Source: M55B120 sp965549355
Lineage (GTDB): Bacteria; Actinomycetota; Humimicrobiia; Humimicrobiales; Humimicrobiaceae
Assembly (NCBI GenBank): GCA_965549355.1
Contig: CBEVGD010000012.1
Location: 1-25,320 of the forward strand
Direction of reading: 5' to 3'
DNA: 25,320 bases
Shown here in pieces: positions 15,643 to 22,810 of the stretch. The translations under genes and the position numbers were made by a program. How positions within the stretch are numbered: the first letter of the stretch is position 1; the number at the start of each line of letters is the position of its first letter. The notes below the pieces were generated by a model, which was not told the origin of the DNA, did not search any database, and saw only the letters and a list, made by a program, of their open reading frames with translations.

Positions 15643-17571
15643 ATGAGTGACAGCTCAAATGGAATATGCACAGATGAGAAAAATAATCCATTCTTAAGCA
15701 GCGGCCCTATCCTGGCGGGAGTAGGAAGCGAGCCCATCGCTCCCGGCTGGAAAGCCGTTCTTCCCTATGGGAAGCAGACCGGGACCGATACCTTCTACAA
15801 TAAAGATATATTCGTGAAGGCCATTGTGATCAGAGTCGGTGAACTGGAAGTAGCGATAATAGAAGCAGATGTCATAGGGATAGTGTTTGAGGCCGCTCAG
15901 ACGATAAAGGCGCATATTTCCCGGGAATCGGGTATTCCTTCAGATAATATTATACTTGGAGCGGTCCATAATCATTCATATCCGCGCCTGAAGGATAAAA
16001 AAATTATAAATTTAATCTCGGAACAAAGTGCAAAAGCGGTTAATAATGCCAGGATCAATATGTTCCCGGCTATGATAGGCGCTATGACGCGCACTATGCC
16101 GCAAAACCTGAGCATAAACCGGAGCCGGGCCTCCGGAATGGTAAATTCTGACTTAACTGTAATCCGCATTGATGATACTGCGGGCCATGTCCGGGCTGTA
16201 ATTTTTAATTGCGGGATTCATCCGACCTGTTTTACAACCTCCTGGAATGATGAAAAAACCGGAATGATCGGACCGGAGTGGCCCGAGTATGTACGCAGAC
16301 AGGTTTCATTTTATCTTGCATCCGGCAATGACTGCAGGCGCAGGGATGCCTCTCTGCCTTATGCGGAACCATTCACTATGTTTACTCTCGGTGCAGCCGG
16401 CGATCAGCAGGCTTCTTTGTGGCTTGATGAGACTCAGGGCAATAAGATGTCGGCGCTAAAAGTCTTTACAGACACTATTGCCCGGGAGGTATTAAATATG
16501 GTTGACTGGATCATAACGGATCCGATCGTCAGGATGACATTTAGCTGGAAGCAAATAATAATAGATATTTTATCCAGGGATAAAATACGCGGGGAAAGGG
16601 AGACTCTGGTCCAGTTCCTGAGTATAAACGACATGGGTTTTCTTGCTATTCCGGGTGAACTGGTATATTGCCCCGGCAGGGAAATTGTCCGTTTTTCTCC
16701 CTCCAAACATACGATGCTTATTACATGCGCAAATGATTACCTTCCCGGCTACATTGTCTCTGAAGGTGAAGCGCTTGAACAAATCACATTTGAATCAAAA
16801 GATTGGCGCAACCCGCCTGAATTGGGCCCAATAATATTGGAGGCTGCGGCCGGTCTTTTAAATCCGGATATCTGCGGGACATCCGCTTCTATTCCGGAGG
16901 GCTTTGAATTTGGATGCATCAGCGGCAATGTCAGGTGCGGGTCCAGCCGCAGATTTGTTGTCGGCGTTATGAATAAAATTGAAGAACCCTCATCGGAGCC
17001 TCCTTTCTGGGGTAAGCGCGCTGAAGTGGAACCGGACGGAAAATACCTTTTGGATAAATTGCTGCCCGGAGAAAAATTTATCTATGTCAAAGAAGTCGCC
17101 GGTGATTATAGCGGCCGATATAATCAAGATATCAGGACCATTGCTTATGGAATACCGGCAAAGGTTTTGCAGGGCGGCACAATTGAAGTAAATTTCGAAT
17201 TTCCGCCTGATCTATACTATTCGGAAGTGAAGTCGATAGAGCTCAAAACCCTTGTAGTGGAAAAGGAAAAATGTAAAATCTCCGGCCGGGTGAAGATCGC
17301 CGGAACCCTGAGAATAGATGAGAAAATTGAAGCCCGCCTGTACTATGCCGGAATTAAGCGGTATACGAACCTTCTGGGAAATCTGCAGGAGAAGACCTAT
17401 CTTAATAATCCTGCAGCGGTCTGCATGGTTGATGATGAAGGAAGATTTAAATTTACTGAAGTGCCTTCAGGTTCATATACCATAGGTTTTTGGCTGGATA
17501 TTAACAGGAATGGCATTATTGAACCCGGGGTAGATATCATATCCGCTCTTTCGGGGACATTTATTATATAA
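15643..17571 (+). CDS. Neutral/alkaline ceramidase-fold hydrolase
   Basis: The protein (642 residues) matches the N-terminal domain of neutral/non-lysosomal ceramidases (PF04734): an opening GVGSEPIAPGW, AIIEADVIGI, the zinc-type motif VHNHSYP (His109 and His111; family THTHSGP) and FNCGIHPTCF (His193). A GPEWPEYVR stretch and a LGAAGDQQ motif follow as in the family. From about residue 520 there is a separate beta-rich tail ending GSYTIGFWLDINRNGIIEPGVDI, similar to transthyretin-like or DUF2141 modules. There is no signal peptide, whereas true ceramidases are exported. In this sugar-gene setting it may act on a glycoside-linked or amide-bearing sugar derivative rather than ceramide; that is inference. 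Confidence 0.8.
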   Translation: MSDSSNGICTDEKNNPFLSSGPILAGVGSEPIAPGWKAVLPYGKQTGTDTFYNKDIFVKAIVIRVGELEVAIIEADVIGIVFEAAQTIKAHISRESGIPSDNIILGAVHNHSYPRLKDKKIINLISEQSAKAVNNARINMFPAMIGAMTRTMPQNLSINRSRASGMVNSDLTVIRIDDTAGHVRAVIFNCGIHPTCFTTSWNDEKTGMIGPEWPEYVRRQVSFYLASGNDCRRRDASLPYAEPFTMFTLGAAGDQQASLWLDETQGNKMSALKVFTDTIAREVLNMVDWIITDPIVRMTFSWKQIIIDILSRDKIRGERETLVQFLSINDMGFLAIPGELVYCPGREIVRFSPSKHTMLITCANDYLPGYIVSEGEALEQITFESKDWRNPPELGPIILEAAAGLLNPDICGTSASIPEGFEFGCISGNVRCGSSRRFVVGVMNKIEEPSSEPPFWGKRAEVEPDGKYLLDKLLPGEKFIYVKEVAGDYSGRYNQDIRTIAYGIPAKVLQGGTIEVNFEFPPDLYYSEVKSIELKTLVVEKEKCKISGRVKIAGTLRIDEKIEARLYYAGIKRYTNLLGNLQEKTYLNNPAAVCMVDDEGRFKFTEVPSGSYTIGFWLDINRNGIIEPGVDIISALSGTFII

Positions 17572-17642
17572 TAACCGGATTCAATGCCGGGGCAGAACCG
17601 GCAATATGGTTTGAAGTGGAAATAGTGAGGAGAAAATGAATT

Positions 17643-19130
17643 ATGAAATATTCAAAAGCTGATTCAGGGAAGAATAAATCACACCGCCCTGCATCAAAGT
17701 CCGGAACAGCCGGGAGAAGCGGGACAGAAGCCGAAACTTTTCTGGGCGGCACATTCTGGCGCGAGCACGCTCTAAGGGATATTATTCCTTATTGGCATGA
17801 ACACATAAGGGATGAAAAACATGGCGCATTCTACACTAATCTATCACAAGAAGGTCAGCCTCTGTCTCCCTGGGACAAAGTTCCGGCGATGATAAGCCGC
17901 CAGGTATTTGGATTTTCAGCCGCTTATCTACTTTTTGGAGAGATGAAATATCTTGAAATCGCCCGCGAGGGAGCTGATTACCTGATGGAGCATGCCTGGG
18001 ATAAGAAAAATGGCGGATGGTTTGACAGGGTAACACAATCAGGAGAGCCGAAGGCAAACACCAAGAACATCAGCCTGCAGCTTTATACCAATGTGGGGCT
18101 CACATTGTATTACTTCACTACGGGAGATAATAAAGCCCTGTCACATATAAAGAACTCTATTGAGATCCAGCAAACACATGGACACGACAATGAATTCGAG
18201 GGATATTATCAGGAGCTCAATATGGACCTGAGCGTTAAAGATAGCGGCAAAAACAAACATGCCCATTTTGGATATGTAGGCTCGCTCTTGCTTAATCTCT
18301 GGCTATGCACCAGGTCCGCGGAAATCCTGAAGTGGGAGAGCCACCTGAGCGATCTGTCTCTAAATAAGATGACGGATGATAGGGATGGCTGGATAAATGG
18401 ATATATCAGCCGGTTCGACCGGCAATGGAACCTTATACCCGGGATAGTGAATGGGGCAGAGGTGGTCCATATGGGCGCGCAGCTCACTGCCGCACTTTCT
18501 TTCCTGCGTCTTTACCATCAGACAGGCAGGGCTGTTTATCTTGAAAAGGGCAAGGCGCTTGGCGACATGATCAATCGTTATGGATGGGAGCCTGAGAATG
18601 GGGGATGGCTTGAATTGGTGGAAAGGACATGCGCCCATCGTCCCGCCTCCCGGCCGGAAGTGCAGTGGTGGATCCAGATATATGGATCTTTTCTCCAGCT
18701 TCAGCTTTACCGCCTTACCGGAGATGACCAATATCTGGAAAGGTTTAAAAAGAGTGAAGATTTCTTTTTCCGGTACTTTATTGATAGAGAACATGGCAGC
18801 ATATTTTCAACTGTATCTCCTGAAGGCGCACTTATTGGAGATGCCGGGAAGGCAAGAGAATGGCGGACTTCGTACCATGAGATGGAGCATGCGCTGCTTA
18901 ATCATCTTTATGTCAATCTCTATGTCAACAGGGATCCGGCAACGCTGCATTTCATGTTTGAAAATACCGGATCCCGGGAAAAGCATTTCGTATCCCTGAT
19001 CGATGATCCTTCTGTGCAGATCGCAGGGGTAAAAATAAATGGCCGGCCGTGGACGCAATTTGATGCTTCCGAACGTTCCGTCATTCTGCCGGAAGGGAAA
19101 AATCTTAAAGTAGAAGTTTTACTTAAATAA
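17643..19130 (+). CDS. AGE-superfamily sugar epimerase/isomerase
   Basis: This is a 495-residue protein of the N-acylglucosamine 2-epimerase / cellobiose 2-epimerase superfamily ((alpha/alpha)6 barrel). Characteristic repeats include FWREHALRDIIPYWHEHI, HGAFYTNLSQEG, NGGWFDRV, LQLYTNVGLTLYYF, EVQWWIQIYGSFLQLQLY, HGSIFSTV and WRTSYHEMEHALLNHLY, which contains the family catalytic-type His residues. The first 30 residues are polar and low in complexity, and about 65 residues after the barrel form an extra beta-like tail. GTGAGGAG at 17625-17632 fits ATG 17643. It probably isomerises a mono- or disaccharide released from the pathway. Substrate not determinable. Confidence 0.88.
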   Translation: MKYSKADSGKNKSHRPASKSGTAGRSGTEAETFLGGTFWREHALRDIIPYWHEHIRDEKHGAFYTNLSQEGQPLSPWDKVPAMISRQVFGFSAAYLLFGEMKYLEIAREGADYLMEHAWDKKNGGWFDRVTQSGEPKANTKNISLQLYTNVGLTLYYFTTGDNKALSHIKNSIEIQQTHGHDNEFEGYYQELNMDLSVKDSGKNKHAHFGYVGSLLLNLWLCTRSAEILKWESHLSDLSLNKMTDDRDGWINGYISRFDRQWNLIPGIVNGAEVVHMGAQLTAALSFLRLYHQTGRAVYLEKGKALGDMINRYGWEPENGGWLELVERTCAHRPASRPEVQWWIQIYGSFLQLQLYRLTGDDQYLERFKKSEDFFFRYFIDREHGSIFSTVSPEGALIGDAGKAREWRTSYHEMEHALLNHLYVNLYVNRDPATLHFMFENTGSREKHFVSLIDDPSVQIAGVKINGRPWTQFDASERSVILPEGKNLKVEVLLK

Positions 19131-19183
19131 AATGACCTGCGAGCATGCAATATCTGAATTGCAAATATTATCCGGAGTATTGC

Positions 19184-19235
19184 TTGACAAACCTATCTTT
19201 TAATGATTAGATTGCACGAGTAGTGACACGAGTAG
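19184..19235 (+). promoter_or_regulatory. Promoter with tandem CACGAGTAG repeat for the E1 dehydrogenase genes
   Basis: TTGACA (19184-19189) and TAGATT (19208-19213) are 18 bases apart. CACGAGTAG occurs directly after, at 19215-19223 and again at 19227-19235, a 12-bp period on the predicted start site. The exact 9-mer GCACGAGTA recurs inverted at 25253-25261 behind another promoter. This suggests operator half-sites for an unknown regulator. Confidence 0.5.
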
Positions 19236-19274
19236 CTTTAAATATTTTTTATTCTATAAACTTATCTAAGGAAA

Positions 19275-20252
19275 ATGAAATCAAACATGGAAATAAAAAG
19301 AAAAGAACATAAACAACTATATTTAAAAATGCAAAAAATCCGTAAATTTGAGAACGAATCGGCAAGGCTGTTTGAAAAAGGAAAAATTCATGGCGCAATT
19401 CATTTATATTTAGGTGAAGAATCAATAGCAGCAGGAATATGTTCTAATTTGAGGAAGGATGATTATATAACGTCTACCCACAGGGGGCACGGACATTGCA
19501 TAGCCAAAGGAGCCAGCCTTAAAATAATGATGGCAGAATTAATGGGTAAAGAAACCGGTTATTGCAAAGGAAAAGGCGGATCGATGCATATAGCTGATTT
19601 TAGCCTGGGCATAATCGGGGCAAACGGAATAGTCGGCGCCGGGCTGCCTATCGCAGTTGGAAGTTCGATGTATTCAAAGCTTATTAATAAAGATGACAGG
19701 GTAACAGTCTGCTTCTTTGGGGATGGAGCTTCAAATGAAGGCGCCTTTCATGAATCCTTGAATTTTGCAGCTTTAAAGGGGCTGCCGATATTATTTGTCT
19801 GTGAAAACAATAAATATGCAGTTTCAACACATTTTTCAAATTCGGTACCCACAAAAAATATTGTTGACAGAGCAAAGGCATATGATATTGAAGGGATCCT
19901 GATAGATGGCTTTGATGTCATAAATATTTACGAGACCGCAAATAAGCTTATTAAAAAAATCAGAAAGGGAAATGGGCCGATATTGCTTGAATGCGATACA
20001 TATAGATGGGAGGGCCACTACCTTGGGGATCCTCAGCTTTATAAGGAAAAAAAAGAACTGGAATATTATATAAGAGAGAAGGATCCGATAAAACTGTATA
20101 GGGATTTTTTAATAAAAAATAAAATATTTAATTCAAAAGAATTAAGTGAAGTAGATGCAGAAGTAGACAAGGAGCTAAAAAAGGCAGTTGAATTTGCTGA
20201 AGATTCGCCTTTTCCTGATGAGAATGCTATTTTTGATGATATATATATTTAA
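19275..20252 (+). CDS. Thiamine-diphosphate dehydrogenase E1 component, alpha subunit
   Basis: This is the alpha subunit of a two-subunit 2-oxo acid or acetoin dehydrogenase E1, 325 residues. The ThDP motif is clear: GDGASNEGAFHE starting at residue 149, with NN at 178-179 (ENNKYAVST), the standard GDG-x26-NN spacing. THRGHGHCIAKG, KGKGGSMHIAD and the ECDTYRWEGHYLGDP motif are closest in style to acetoin/branched-chain E1 alpha. The start could be ATG 19275 or 19287; AAGGA lies at 19268-19272. The beta subunit follows after 20 bases. No E2, E3 or lipoylation gene lies in the window. Confidence 0.93.
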   Translation: MKSNMEIKRKEHKQLYLKMQKIRKFENESARLFEKGKIHGAIHLYLGEESIAAGICSNLRKDDYITSTHRGHGHCIAKGASLKIMMAELMGKETGYCKGKGGSMHIADFSLGIIGANGIVGAGLPIAVGSSMYSKLINKDDRVTVCFFGDGASNEGAFHESLNFAALKGLPILFVCENNKYAVSTHFSNSVPTKNIVDRAKAYDIEGILIDGFDVINIYETANKLIKKIRKGNGPILLECDTYRWEGHYLGDPQLYKEKKELEYYIREKDPIKLYRDFLIKNKIFNSKELSEVDAEVDKELKKAVEFAEDSPFPDENAIFDDIYI

Positions 20253-20272
20253 TAAAAACGAGAGGTATATTT

Positions 20273-21256
20273 TTGAGAGAATTAACTTATGGCCAGGCAA
20301 TAAAAGAATCATTAGACTATAATCTAAGCAGCGATAAAGATGTATTTTTAATTGGTGAAGATATAGGCTTTCACGGAGGAGCTTTTGGGGTAACAAAAGG
20401 GCTTTTTGATAAATATGGCCCCGAAAGAATCATAGATACCCCAATTTCTGAAATTCTAATTGTGGGAGCAGCGGTGGGAGCTGCAGCTGTCGGGGGAAGA
20501 CCGATATGTGAAATAATGTATATGGATTTTATTACAAATGCTATGGACCAAATAGTAAATCAGGCAGCAAAGATGAGATATATGTTCGGCGGCAAGATCA
20601 GCATTCCTTTAGTTTTGAGAACAGCCGCCGGAGCAGGGAGAGGAAATGCGGCTCAGCATATGCAATCCCTTGAAGCCTGGTTTTGCCATATTCCCGGCTT
20701 GAAAGTCATTATGCCTTCCACTCCCCGCGATGTAAAGGGTTTGTTAAATTCTGCTGTACTTGATAATAACCCTGTCATATTTATTGAACATAAACTCCTT
20801 TATAATAGCAAGGGAGATGTTCCTGAGGATAATTACACGATCCCGATCGGTAAATGCGATATTAAAAGAGAAGGCAGGGATATTACAGTAGTAGCTACTT
20901 CTAAAATGGTATTAGAATCTATGGAGGCGGCCAAAATACTTAAGGATAAACATAGTATTGATGTAGAAATTATAGATCCCAGAACTTTAGTGCCTCTGGA
21001 TCTGGACACTATAATTAATTCTGTAAAAAAGACAAATAAGGTATTAATAGTGCATGAAGCAGTGGCCGACTTTGGGATAGGAGCTGAAATATCTTTTAAA
21101 ATTCAAAAGGAAATATTTGATTATCTTGATGCGCCCATCCACAGAGTCGCCGGCCTGAATACTCCTGTTCCTTATTCCAAACCGCTGGAGCAATGCTTTA
21201 TACCAAATAAAGACAAAATCATAAAAGAAGTATTAGAAATATTTAAAAATTGTTAA
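20273..21256 (+). CDS. Thiamine-diphosphate dehydrogenase E1 component, beta subunit
   Basis: This is the beta subunit of the same E1, 327 residues. It shows the pyrimidine-binding domain (LIGEDIGFHGGAFGVTKGL, DTPISEILIVGAAVGAA, YMDFITNAMDQIVNQAAKMRYMFGG) and the C-terminal transketolase domain (VEIIDPRTLVPLDLDTI, VLIVHEAVADFGIGAEI, PVPYSKPLEQ). The TTG start at 20273 is supported by GAGAGGT at 20260-20266. The last bases overlap the predicted start of the next gene. It is a normal partner to the alpha subunit. Confidence 0.94.
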   Translation: MRELTYGQAIKESLDYNLSSDKDVFLIGEDIGFHGGAFGVTKGLFDKYGPERIIDTPISEILIVGAAVGAAAVGGRPICEIMYMDFITNAMDQIVNQAAKMRYMFGGKISIPLVLRTAAGAGRGNAAQHMQSLEAWFCHIPGLKVIMPSTPRDVKGLLNSAVLDNNPVIFIEHKLLYNSKGDVPEDNYTIPIGKCDIKREGRDITVVATSKMVLESMEAAKILKDKHSIDVEIIDPRTLVPLDLDTIINSVKKTNKVLIVHEAVADFGIGAEISFKIQKEIFDYLDAPIHRVAGLNTPVPYSKPLEQCFIPNKDKIIKEVLEIFKNC

Positions 21257-22458
21257 AAAAATCAACATATGAAACAGGTGTCCCGGAAAGCGAATTCAAC
21301 TCCAGGATAGAAAAAATCAGAAAGTATATTAGTTCAAAGAATCTGGGAGCACTTTTAATTTTTTCTACATCGAGGGCACATATATGGTACCAGACAGGTC
21401 ATGTAAGTTATCTTTCAGGTTGGGCTGATCGCGATCGTATTGGTGATTCGATTGTGATCGTACCTGAAAAAGGAGACCCTATAGTTCTTATCTCCGGCAT
21501 GCCTTTATTGGCGCAGCGGGGCAAAGAAGATTCTTTAATAAAAGATGTAAGGACAGCGGGTAATTTTTTTGAAAATACTCAGGGGTTTGGGAATGAAATT
21601 TTTAAAATAATAAAAGAGAAGGGTTTAGAGGGAAAAAAGCTTGGCATAGCAGGTTTTGAAAATATACCTTTTTTATTATACCAGGACATAACTGATGTAT
21701 TGTCTCAATCAAATATTGAACTAACATTTGATATAGTAGCAGATATGCGCAGTCGAAAAAGTTCTGATGAGGTAGCTCTTATCAGAAAAGCAGCCGAACT
21801 TAGCGATCTGGGATATAAAGAATTGCTCCAAAAAGCCAGGCCCGGGGCACGGGGTTATGAGGTTGTTGCTTCAATGGAGTATGCAGTAAGAGCAAAAGGA
21901 GCCGATTATGTGCAGTACTGGATGCGTTCCGGTCCATTAGAAGCAGAAGATAGGTCGACCATGTTGCCAGAATTTAAACCTCATAGAAGAAAATTAAAAA
22001 GCGGTGATCAAATTACTTGTTGTTCTTATGTTGTTTATAAAGGATATTGGGCGCATAGCATGAGAACTGTAAATTTACTAACTTCTTCAAAACATCAAAA
22101 TAATATATTTGACAAATGCTTGCAAATTCATAATGCAGCTATTGATATGATAAAACCAGGAGTGCGTATTTCCGATATGGTAAAAGCTATAAAATTAAAT
22201 ACCGGGAAAGCTGGTATGGAATTACACTGCACACGCATAGGCCATGGTATGGGTTTGGATTATGCTGAAGGGCCCACACTTAATGAAGGTAATGAGAATC
22301 TATTTGAACAGGGACAGGTCATAGTAGTTCATATCCCATTTAGTTTAAACTTAAATGGGACCGATAGTTTTTACGTGCCCTTAGGTGATATGTGCTATGT
22401 AACTGAAGATGGAGTTGAGGTATTAACGAGATTTCCTACTAAGGCTCTTAATATATAA
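21250..22458 (+). CDS. M24/creatinase-fold protein without canonical metal ligands
   Basis: This is a two-domain pita-bread protein of 402 residues. The N-terminal creatinase-like domain covers about 15-150 (LGALLIFSTSRAHIWYQTGH, MPLLAQRG). The C-terminal M24 domain starts near 165 (RSRKSSDEVALIRKAAELSDL). The family His is present in RIGHGMG (His332). The metal Asp pair is not: the D-x-G position reads SYVVYKG, the second Asp position is His269 in WAHSMRT, and the Glu of TIEPG is replaced by HIPF. This resembles non-metal members such as creatinase or ectoine hydrolase more than aminopeptidase P. The TTG start overlaps the end of E1 beta by seven bases; no strong Shine-Dalgarno is visible. 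Probably a hydrolase of a small C-N substrate, otherwise a pseudoenzyme. Confidence 0.85.
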   Translation: MLKKSTYETGVPESEFNSRIEKIRKYISSKNLGALLIFSTSRAHIWYQTGHVSYLSGWADRDRIGDSIVIVPEKGDPIVLISGMPLLAQRGKEDSLIKDVRTAGNFFENTQGFGNEIFKIIKEKGLEGKKLGIAGFENIPFLLYQDITDVLSQSNIELTFDIVADMRSRKSSDEVALIRKAAELSDLGYKELLQKARPGARGYEVVASMEYAVRAKGADYVQYWMRSGPLEAEDRSTMLPEFKPHRRKLKSGDQITCCSYVVYKGYWAHSMRTVNLLTSSKHQNNIFDKCLQIHNAAIDMIKPGVRISDMVKAIKLNTGKAGMELHCTRIGHGMGLDYAEGPTLNEGNENLFEQGQVIVVHIPFSLNLNGTDSFYVPLGDMCYVTEDGVEVLTRFPTKALNI

Positions 22459-22539
22459 AATGCAAATACATAAAACACCTTTACTTGATGTAGAAACGCA
22501 TTAAAAAGGTAGATGCGGTCTCCTAAATGTGGTTGGAAT

Positions 22540-22644
22540 TTTTAATTAGTTCCTGCTAAAAAATAGATTTATTTTATAAAAAGACCACTATAAATTTTTA
22601 AAAGTATGATAAAAAGCTAATTATTCAGCAGGAACTAATTAAAA
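22540..22644. repeat. 105-bp element bounded by a perfect 18-bp inverted repeat
   Basis: TTTTAATTAGTTCCTGCT at 22540-22557 and its exact reverse complement at 22627-22644 enclose 69 AT-rich bases with no gene. A perfect 18-bp match at this distance is far beyond chance. No target-site duplication was seen on the flanks (GGAAT on the left, TAGAAC on the right). It could be a small mobile-element remnant (MITE-like), a strong RNA hairpin at the 3' end of the M24 gene, or a recombination site. Confidence 0.65.
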
Positions 22645-22711
22645 TAGAACAATAATATTTTAGCCAATTATAATATTTAACTGAGAATATTGTTCCAAGA
22701 AGGAAAAATAT

Positions 22712-22764
22712 ATTTTGAAATTCTTGGTGAGTGATATAAGCGTCACGAAAAGAATTTTCAAAAT
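22712..22764 (+). promoter_or_regulatory. Long stem-loop in the leader of the UroD-family gene
   Basis: ATTTTGAAATTCTT (22712-22725) pairs with AAGAATTTTCAAAAT (22750-22764) with one bulged base, and above it GTGA (22727-22730) pairs with TCAC (22743-22746). A further 8-bp inverted repeat, GAACAATA (22647-22654) with TATTGTTC (22689-22696), lies just upstream. Together with the 18-bp repeat these fill the 352-bp gap 22459-22810, which otherwise holds no gene. It may be a cis-regulatory RNA or operator; it does not match the cobalamin riboswitch signatures I know. Confidence 0.5.
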
Positions 22765-22810
22765 GATAATATGGTTTTAGAATAATTTACAATAATTTGA
22801 AAGGATTATA

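Noticed and set aside
17585..17603. Small GC hairpin TGCCGG/CCGGCA between the ceramidase-fold and AGE genes
   Set aside because: Only six base pairs, no T-run afterwards, and the genes look co-transcribed; not strong enough to call a terminator.
22477..22510. Terminator after the M24 gene (ACCTTT/AAAGGT)
   Set aside because: The six-base stem has a 22-base loop and no T-run; the larger 18-bp inverted repeat downstream is the better candidate structure.
22459..22810. Cobalamin riboswitch before the UroD/methyltransferase-family gene
   Set aside because: The region has strong hairpins but none of the conserved cobalamin-riboswitch core sequences (such as GCCACTG) could be found.
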